Origin: Paracoccaceae bacterium | Lineage (GTDB): Bacteria; Pseudomonadota; Alphaproteobacteria; Rhodobacterales; Rhodobacteraceae | Assembly: GCA_016938875.1 (NCBI GenBank) | Contig: JAFGTV010000018.1 | Span: forward strand, 1-37,550 | DNA length: 37,550 nt | Reading direction: 5' to 3' | In this document: positions 31,197-37,550 of the stretch, in pieces | Layout of the letters: every line of letters begins with the position of its first letter | How positions within the stretch are numbered: position 1 is the stretch's first letter | Program-made: the position numbers and the translations under genes | Notes under the pieces: generated by a model | Database searches by the model: none | What the model saw: only the letters and a program-made list of their open reading frames with translations | What the model was told of the DNA's origin: nothing

Positions 31197-32387
31197 TCAG
31201 TGCTCCAGCGCGGCGACGCCGGGCAGGGTCTTGCCCTCCATCCACTCCAGGAAGGCGCCGCCAGCGGTCGAGATATAGCTGAAATCCTCCGCCGCGCCGG
31301 CGACGTTCAGCGCGGCCACCGTGTCGCCGCCCCCCGCCACCGAAACCAGCGTTCCGGCCTTGGTCATGTCGGCGGCCTTTTTGGCGGCGGCATTGGTTGC
31401 GGCGTCAAAGGGCGGGATTTCGAATGCGCCCAGCGGGCCGTTCCAGATCAGCGTCTTGCAGCGGCCGAACACCTCTTCGATCTTGGCCACGGTCGCGGGA
31501 CCGGCATCCAGGATCATCGCGTCGGCCGGGCAGGCGTCGGCGGGCACGGTCTCGTTCTCGGCCCCGGCCTTGAACTCGCGCGCGCAGACCACGTCGACGG
31601 GCAGCACGATCTCGCAGCCGGCGGTCTTGGCCTTGTCCATGATGTCGCGCGCGGTGCCGGCCATGTCATGCTCGCACAGCGATTTGCCGACATTGATGCC
31701 CTGCGCGGCCAGGAAGGTGTTGGCCATGCCGCCGCCGATCACCAGGTAATCGACCTTGCCCACCAGGTTGCCCAGCAGGTCCAGCTTGGTCGACACCTTG
31801 GCGCCACCGACAACGGCGGCCACCGGGCGCTCGGGCTTGGCCAGCGCGCCCTCCAGGGCTTTCAGCTCCATCTCCATGTTGCGCCCGGCGCAGGACGGCA
31901 ACAGCCGCGCGATCCCCTCGGTCGAGGCATGGGCGCGGTGGGCGGCGGAAAACGCGTCGTTGACATAGATATCGCCCAGCGCGGCCATCGCGGCGGCCAG
32001 CTCGGGGTCGTTCTTTTCCTCACCCGCATGGAACCGGGTGTTTTCCAGCAGCAGGATGTCGCCCTCGGACAGCGCGCCAACGGCCTGTTTCGCCGGCAGG
32101 CCGATGCAATCCTCTGCAAAGATCACGCCGCGCCCGAACGCGGCCTCCAGCGCGGGCAGGGTGACCTTCAGGCTCATCTCCGGGACAACCTGGCCCTTGG
32201 GGCGGCCGAAATGGGCCAGCAGCACCGGCTTGCCGCCCTTGGCCAGGATGTCCTTGACCGTGGGCACGATCCGCTCGATCCGGGTCGCATCGGTCACGCG
32301 GCCATCCTCGACCGGCACGTTGATGTCCACCCGCACCAGCACAACTTTGCCGGCAAGGTCCATGTCGTCGAGGGTCTTCCAGGCCAT
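31197..32387 (-). CDS. pgk: Phosphoglycerate kinase
   Basis: A 396-residue glycolytic/gluconeogenic enzyme that transfers phosphate between 1,3-bisphosphoglycerate and ADP. Typical segments are [34 protein letters not shown] (the substrate-binding N terminus), [52 protein letters not shown] and, near the C terminus, [14 protein letters not shown], which binds nucleotide. Length and all main motifs are normal. The start at 32387 is preceded by GGGAGGATAT. It is divergent from the first cyclophilin gene. Confidence 0.97.
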   Translation of the reverse strand: MAWKTLDDMDLAGKVVLVRVDINVPVEDGRVTDATRIERIVPTVKDILAKGGKPVLLAHFGRPKGQVVPEMSLKVTLPALEAAFGRGVIFAEDCIGLPAKQAVGALSEGDILLLENTRFHAGEEKNDPELAAAMAALGDIYVNDAFSAAHRAHASTEGIARLLPSCAGRNMEMELKALEGALAKPERPVAAVVGGAKVSTKLDLLGNLVGKVDYLVIGGGMANTFLAAQGINVGKSLCEHDMAGTARDIMDKAKTAGCEIVLPVDVVCAREFKAGAENETVPADACPADAMILDAGPATVAKIEEVFGRCKTLIWNGPLGAFEIPPFDAATNAAAKKAADMTKAGTLVSVAGGGDTVAALNVAGAAEDFSYISTAGGAFLEWMEGKTLPGVAALEH

Positions 32388-32532
32388 ACGATATCCTCCC
32401 AGGGGTTCACGTTGGCGCTAAATCGCCCGAAGCGGGGGCAAAGGTCAATCCTCGCGGCTCGCTTCCCCTTTTCTTCGGCGATTGGTCGCACTAGGGTCAC
32501 GCCTCGAAATGTCGCGGCGAGAGGAGCCCCAA

Positions 32533-33039
32533 ATGCCCGAGATCAAGGATCCCGAGAACACGATCATCATGGAACTGACGGGCGGACCCGTCATCATCGA
32601 GCTGCTGGCCGACGTGGCCCCCAAGCATGCCGAGCGGATGAAGGAACTGGCCCGCGCGGGCGCCTATGACAACGTGGTGTTCCACCGGGTGATCGACGGC
32701 TTCATGGCGCAGACCGGCGATGTCGCCCACGGCAATGCCGAGCGTGATTTCGACCTCCGTCGTGCTGGCACGGGCGGTTCCGATATGCCCGATCTTCCGG
32801 CGGAATTCTCCAAGCTGCCCCATGATCGCGGCACCCTGGGGGCTGCGCGCTCGTCGAACCCCAACTCGGCCAACTCGCAGTTCTTCATCAATTTCAGCGA
32901 CAACCACTTCCTGAACGGGCAATACACCGTCTACGGCCGGGTCATCTCGGGGATGGAACATGTGGACGCCATCACCCGCGGAGAGCCGCCGCGCAATCCC
33001 GACCGGATGATCAGCGTCAAGGTCGCCTCGGATGCGTAA
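32533..33039 (+). CDS. Peptidyl-prolyl cis-trans isomerase, cyclophilin type (cytoplasmic)
   Basis: A 168-residue bacterial cyclophilin without a signal peptide, so cytoplasmic. Active-site segments are VFHRVIDGFMAQTGD, which carries the catalytic Arg, and NSANSQFFINFSDNHFLNGQYTVYGRV. GAGGAG at 32521-32526 fixes the start at 32533; upstream in-frame residues do not match the family. It overlaps the next gene by 8 nt and is a tandem paralogue of it. Confidence 0.94.
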   Translation: MPEIKDPENTIIMELTGGPVIIELLADVAPKHAERMKELARAGAYDNVVFHRVIDGFMAQTGDVAHGNAERDFDLRRAGTGGSDMPDLPAEFSKLPHDRGTLGAARSSNPNSANSQFFINFSDNHFLNGQYTVYGRVISGMEHVDAITRGEPPRNPDRMISVKVASDA

Positions 33040-33586
33040 GGCCGCGCTGGCATTGGTGCTGGCACTGGGCGCGGGCCCGGCGCTGGCCACCTCGCTTGAG
33101 ATCGAGGTCGCGGGCGAGGGGGCCAATGGCACCATCGTGATCGAGCTGGCCTCCGAGGCCGCCCCCAACCACGCCGCCCGCCTGGCCGAACTGGCCCGCA
33201 CGGGGGCCTATGACAACGTGGTGTTCCACCGGGTGATCGACGGCTTCATGGCGCAGACCGGCGACGTGCAGTTCGGCCATCCCGGCGATGACATGCGCCG
33301 GGCGGGCAGCGGCGGCTCGGACAAGCCGGACCTGGCGGCGGAGTTTTCGGACCTGCCCTTTGTGCGCGGCACCGTGGGCATGGCCCGTGCCGGCGACCCG
33401 GATTCGGCCAATTCGCAGTTCTTCATCATGTTCGCCCCCGCGCCGCACCTGAACGGTCAATATACCGTGGTCGGCCAGGTGACCGAGGGGCTGGACGTGC
33501 TGGACGCGATCAAGCGCGGCACGGGTCGCAACGGGGCGGTGGTCGGCACGCCCGATCGCATGGTGACGGTCACCGTCACCGACTGA
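33032..33586 (+). CDS. Peptidyl-prolyl cis-trans isomerase, cyclophilin type (exported)
   Basis: A 184-residue cyclophilin with an N-terminal signal peptide (MRKAALALVLALGAGPALA, cleavage likely after ALA at residue 19), so probably periplasmic. Active-site segments match the upstream copy: FHRVIDGFMAQTGD and NSANSQFFIMFAPAPHLNGQYTVVGQV. The gene starts 8 nt before the stop of the cytoplasmic copy, and a strong terminator follows. The pair thus serves both sides of the membrane from one message. Confidence 0.94.
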   Translation: MRKAALALVLALGAGPALATSLEIEVAGEGANGTIVIELASEAAPNHAARLAELARTGAYDNVVFHRVIDGFMAQTGDVQFGHPGDDMRRAGSGGSDKPDLAAEFSDLPFVRGTVGMARAGDPDSANSQFFIMFAPAPHLNGQYTVVGQVTEGLDVLDAIKRGTGRNGAVVGTPDRMVTVTVTD

Positions 33587-33610
33587 CCCGCGATCCTTTT
33601 GAAAAGATCA

Positions 33611-33641
33611 AAGGGGCAAGGCGTAAACCTTGCCCCTTTTT
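33611..33641 (+). terminator. Intrinsic terminator after the cyclophilin pair
   Basis: An 11-bp perfect stem, AAGGGGCAAGG (33611-33621) with CCTTGCCCCTT (33628-33638), has the loop CGTAAA and a run of five T to 33641. The A-rich 5' side could also serve tyrS on the minus strand. Confidence 0.9.
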
Positions 33642-33693
33642 CCTGGCAAAAACATCCAGATCCGCGGCTGACATCGGGCGCGCGGCGGCCCGG

Positions 33694-34947
33694 TCAGTCG
33701 GCCAGCCGCACCAGCGCATGGCGCTTCTTGCCCGCGCTCAGCTTGATCGGATCGGCCAGCAGGGCGGCATCCACCATCAGCCCGGCATCGCTCAGCGGGG
33801 CGTCATTCAGCCGCGCCCCCCCCTCGGCGATCAGCCGCTTGGCGTCCTTGCCCGACTTGGCCAAGCCGGTGCGGGTGATCAGCTGCCCCACCGAGATGCC
33901 GTCGCCCAGCTCGGCGCGGCTCAGCTCCAGCGTCGGCAGATCCTCGCCCGTGCCGCCCTTTTCGAACACTTCGCGGGCGGTGGCCTCGGCGGCCTCGGCG
34001 GCGGCGCGGCCATGGGCCAGGGCGGTGACCTCGCTGGCCAGCACGATCTTGGCGTCGTTGATCCCCGCGCCGTCCAGCGCGCCCAGGCGTTCGCATTCCT
34101 CGATCGGCAACTCGGTGTAAAGCTTCAGGAAGCGGCCGACATCGGCATCTGTGGTGTTGCGCCAGAACTGCCAGAACTCATACGGGCTGAGCATGTCGGG
34201 GTTCAGCCAGACCGCGCCCGACTGGCTCTTGCCCATCTTCTTGCCGTCCGAGGTGGTCAACAGCGGCGAGGTCAGCCCGAACACCTGCGCATCCAGCACC
34301 CGCCGGGTCAGGTCGATGCCGTTGACGATATTGCCCCACTGGTCCGACCCGCCCATCTGCAACAGGCAGCCATGGCGGCGGTTGAGCTCAAGGAAATCAT
34401 AGGCCTGGAGGATCATGTAGTTGAATTCCAGAAAGCTCAGCGATTGTTCGCGGTCCAGCCGCGATTTCACCGATTCAAAGGCCAGCATCCGGTTCACGCT
34501 GAAATGCCGCCCGATATCGCGCAGGAAATCGAGGTAGTTCAACCCGTCCAGCCATTCGGCATTGTTCAGCATCAGCGCATCGCCCGGCCCGGTGCCGAAC
34601 GTGACGTAATTGGCAAAGACCGCCTTGATCCCGGCGATATTGGCGTCGATCTGATCGGGTGTCAGCAGCGGGCGCTCGTCGGCGCGAAAGCTGGGATCGC
34701 CCACCTTGGTGGTGCCGCCGCCCATCAGGACCAGCGGCTTGTGCCCGGTCTTTTGCAACCAGCGCAGCATCATGATCTGGATCAGCGATCCCACATGCAG
34801 CGATTTCGCCGTGGCATCAAACCCGATATAGGCTGGTACCACCCCCGCGATCAGCGCCTCGTCCAGGCCCCGATAATCCGTGCAGTCGGCCAGAAAGCCG
34901 CGCTCGATCATCACGCGCAAGAAGTCTGATTTGGGGTGGTAGGTCAT
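33694..34947 (-). CDS. tyrS: Tyrosyl-tRNA synthetase
   Basis: A 417-residue class I aminoacyl-tRNA synthetase that charges tRNA-Tyr. The HIGH-type motif is HVGS at 51-54, and the KMSKS-type motif is KMGKS at 237-241. [17 protein letters not shown] is the tyrosine-site region. The C-terminal S4-like RNA-binding domain is at about 350-417 ([25 protein letters not shown]). The frame stays open upstream to 35709, but [13 protein letters not shown] at 34947 is the normal start. It is divergent from anmK with a 66-nt gap. Confidence 0.97.
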   Translation of the reverse strand: MTYHPKSDFLRVMIERGFLADCTDYRGLDEALIAGVVPAYIGFDATAKSLHVGSLIQIMMLRWLQKTGHKPLVLMGGGTTKVGDPSFRADERPLLTPDQIDANIAGIKAVFANYVTFGTGPGDALMLNNAEWLDGLNYLDFLRDIGRHFSVNRMLAFESVKSRLDREQSLSFLEFNYMILQAYDFLELNRRHGCLLQMGGSDQWGNIVNGIDLTRRVLDAQVFGLTSPLLTTSDGKKMGKSQSGAVWLNPDMLSPYEFWQFWRNTTDADVGRFLKLYTELPIEECERLGALDGAGINDAKIVLASEVTALAHGRAAAEAAEATAREVFEKGGTGEDLPTLELSRAELGDGISVGQLITRTGLAKSGKDAKRLIAEGGARLNDAPLSDAGLMVDAALLADPIKLSAGKKRHALVRLAD

Positions 34948-35013
34948 CGGGTCTTGTCCCCTCGGGTGGATTTCGCCAGTGATATATCGGTGCAGGTCGC
35001 GAAGGGAAAGGCC

Positions 35014-36111
35014 ATGTTGAAATCGGGGGCCGTGCGGGCGCTGGGAACGATGTCGGGCACCTCGCTGGATGGGGTGGACGCGGCGGTGATCGTCACCGAC
35101 GGCGTGACCATCGCGGCGTTCGGTGAAACCGCCTATCGCCCCTACACCGCACCTGAACGCGCCACCATCGCCGCGGCTCTGGGCCGGTGGCCCGACGGGG
35201 ACGGCGTCGAGGCCGCCGCCGAAATCGTCGAGGCCGCCCATGCCCAGGTGATGGCCGGGTTCGACGATATCGCGCTGGCCGGGGTTCATGGCCAGACCCT
35301 GGCCCATGAACCCAACGGGGGGCGCACCCACCAGGCCGGGTCCGGCGCGGTGCTGGCCGAGGTGCTTGGCCTGCCGGTGGTGTGGGATTTTCGCAGCGCC
35401 GACATGCGGTTGGGCGGGCAGGGGGCACCGCTTGCGCCGTTCTTTCACTTTGCCTGTGCCAAGTGGATCGGGGCCGAGGCGCCGCTGGCGGTGGTCAACC
35501 TCGGCGGGGTGGGCAACCTGACCTGGATCGATCCGGCCTTTGCGCGGCCTGAGGATCCCGGCGCGCTGTTGGCCTTTGACACCGGGCCCGCGAACGCGCC
35601 GCTGAACGATCTGATGCAGGATCGGGTCGGGCAGGCCTGTGACCATGACGGTGCGCTGGCGGCGCGCGGCCAGGTCGATGAGGCGGTTGTCGCGGCAATG
35701 CTGGCCCAACCTTATTTCCTGCGCATGCCGCCCAAGTCACTGGACCGAAACGATTTCGCTGGGTTGGTGGGCCGGGTGGCGGACCTGGGCGATGCCGACG
35801 CCGCGGCAACCCTGACCGCCTGTGCCGCGGCCGCGGTGGCCCGCGGGCTGGAACATTGCCCGCAGCCGCCCAGCCGGTTGCTGATCACCGGCGGCGGGCG
35901 GCTGAACCGGGTGATGATGCGGATGCTGGCCCAGCGCAGCGGCCTGCCGGTGATCCCGGTCGAAGAGGTCGGGCTGAACGGCGATATGCTGGAGGCACAG
36001 GCCTTTGGCTATCTCGCGGTGCGGGTGGCGCGCGGCCTGCCGACCTCGTGCCCGGCCACGACCGGGGTTGCGGCGGCGGTGGGCGGGGGGCAGGTCAGCC
36101 GCCCGTCCTGA
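35014..36111 (+). CDS. anmK: Anhydro-N-acetylmuramic acid kinase
   Basis: A 365-residue sugar kinase that converts anhydro-MurNAc from cell-wall recycling into MurNAc-6-phosphate. The phosphate loop [16 protein letters not shown] is at about 11-26. [52 protein letters not shown] and [14 protein letters not shown] are typical of the family. AGGGA precedes the ATG at 35014, and in-frame upstream sequence to 34936 is not family-like. The divergent tyrS-anmK order is common in this order as I recall it. Confidence 0.95.
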   Translation: MLKSGAVRALGTMSGTSLDGVDAAVIVTDGVTIAAFGETAYRPYTAPERATIAAALGRWPDGDGVEAAAEIVEAAHAQVMAGFDDIALAGVHGQTLAHEPNGGRTHQAGSGAVLAEVLGLPVVWDFRSADMRLGGQGAPLAPFFHFACAKWIGAEAPLAVVNLGGVGNLTWIDPAFARPEDPGALLAFDTGPANAPLNDLMQDRVGQACDHDGALAARGQVDEAVVAAMLAQPYFLRMPPKSLDRNDFAGLVGRVADLGDADAAATLTACAAAAVARGLEHCPQPPSRLLITGGGRLNRVMMRMLAQRSGLPVIPVEEVGLNGDMLEAQAFGYLAVRVARGLPTSCPATTGVAAAVGGGQVSRPS

Positions 36112-36214
36112 CCCCCGCCGGGCGGGCCTGCTGCGGGCCACCTGATTTCGCCGGGCGATGAAGTTTTCAGCATTTGCGGCGGGGACTTTTGCCGAAAGGG
36201 CAGTAATTGTGTCC

Positions 36215-36234
36215 TTTTTGCTGCGTCGCAAAAA
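36215..36234. promoter_or_regulatory. Inverted repeat TTTTTGC-N6-GCAAAAA, candidate operator
   Basis: Perfect 7-bp arms, TTTTTGC (36215-36221) and GCAAAAA (36228-36234), separated by six bases, lie about 105 nt before a small gene. The AT-rich arms stand out in GC-rich DNA. It could be an operator or a weak bidirectional hairpin. Confidence 0.4.
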
Positions 36235-36339
36235 TGTGATGCTGCACCTGCATTGTCGCGCCGGGGCGCGGGTGTTAATTCGCTCTCCAGGCGCAGCGGG
36301 ATCGGGCCCGCCGCGCGATAGCCGAAGGGAGTCGGACAC

Positions 36340-36537
36340 ATGAGCAATGATGACATCGTCTCGCGGATTTTGGGCTTTACGCGCTTTTTGACCCACGCGG
36401 CAGAGCGGCTGGACCAGGCCGCCCTGGGCCGTGGCTGGCTGGACGCCCATGGCCGTCCGACCGAAGATGGCCGTGCCCTGATCGAGGCGCTGCGCGGACA
36501 GGACGCAACCCGCAGCATCTACCGCATGGTGGGCTGA
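36340..36537 (+). CDS. Small conserved-looking protein of unknown function
   Basis: A 65-residue soluble protein (MSNDDIVSRILGFTRFLTHAAERLDQAALGRGW and so on), probably two or three helices. There is no signal peptide, membrane segment or cysteine. I do not recognise its family. AAGGGAG lies about 8 nt before the ATG, and the reading frame has the usual GC-rich third positions, so it looks real. It is flanked by the inverted repeat upstream and by eno on the other strand downstream. Confidence 0.7.
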   Translation: MSNDDIVSRILGFTRFLTHAAERLDQAALGRGWLDAHGRPTEDGRALIEALRGQDATRSIYRMVG

Positions 36538-36639
36538 GGCACCGCCGCGCGCGGCGCTGTTTGCGATCACATGGCGCCCTGGGGCGAACGCCCTGTCGAC
36601 GATTTCCCCGCACGTTCCGGTTGCGATCCTCAACACAGC

Positions 36640-36672
36640 AAAAAGGGGCAGCGCCGGGATGGCCTGCCCCTT
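36640..36672 (-). terminator. Intrinsic terminator after eno
   Basis: On the minus strand AAGGGGCAG (36672-36664) pairs with CTGCCCCTT (36651-36643), with a 12-nt loop and a T run to about 36640. It lies 26 nt after the eno stop. Confidence 0.82.
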
Positions 36673-36698
36673 GGTGTTTGCGGTGTCTTGCGCGACGC

Positions 36699-37550
<852 letters not shown>

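Noticed and set aside
36158-36343. A 61-codon ORF before the small gene at 36340
   Set aside because: It lacks a ribosome binding site, overlaps the inverted repeat at 36215-36234 and runs into the ribosome site and start of the better-supported gene.

Overview
The window is high-GC DNA from an alphaproteobacterium, very probably of the order Rhodobacterales (Rhodobacter/roseobacter type). Three things point there: a complete RcGTA-type gene transfer agent (GTA) cluster beside fabF-mltG and cysE, a pyruvate dehydrogenase E1-beta subunit carrying its own lipoyl domain, and a canonical CtrA half-site pair upstream of the GTA promoter. Apart from the GTA, the content is core housekeeping.

Layout. 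1-3,163: tRNA-Leu(UAG) and trigger factor on +, facing the rpsF-rpsR-rplI operon on -. 3,417-5,041: an unrecognised two-helix membrane protein and a GT92-like glycosyltransferase. 5,164-9,884: fatty-acid and envelope genes fabD, fabG, acpP, fabF and mltG. 10,056-25,048: the GTA, with g1 (small terminase), g2 (large terminase), g3 (portal), g3.5, g4 (protease), g5 (major capsid), g6-g8 (connector), g9 (tail tube), g10/g10.1 (chaperones), g11 (tape measure), g12-g15 (baseplate and megatron) and two accessory tail genes. 25,032-26,656: a DksA/TraR-type zinc-finger protein, cysE and an AhpD-like protein. 26,729-31,051: pdhC, pdhB, a small ORF, pdhA and an FtsB-like gene, all on -. 31,197-37,550: pgk, two tandem cyclophilins, tyrS, anmK, a small hypothetical gene and the 3' part of eno.

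The most noteworthy region is the GTA control region and its capsid gene. From 9,895 to 10,011 there is a perfect TTAA-N7-TTAA CtrA-type box, a TTGACT-17-TATACC promoter and then, before the first gene, an intrinsic terminator with a GUGA tetraloop. A second intrinsic terminator lies between g2 and g3, and a strongly structured spacer follows the capsid gene. This is the arrangement expected if GTA expression needs both activation and antitermination, as reported for GafY/GafZ in Caulobacter. All GTA genes are open except g5, whose two halves lie in different frames with the break near 14,635-14,647. That is either a sequencing error or an inactivated particle.

Other items worth checking are a 17-codon leader ORF immediately before acpP, a 14-bp perfect palindrome over the pdhA start region, a 59-bp identity between the two cyclophilin genes, and an unassigned TTTTTGC-N6-GCAAAAA inverted repeat near 36.2 kb.
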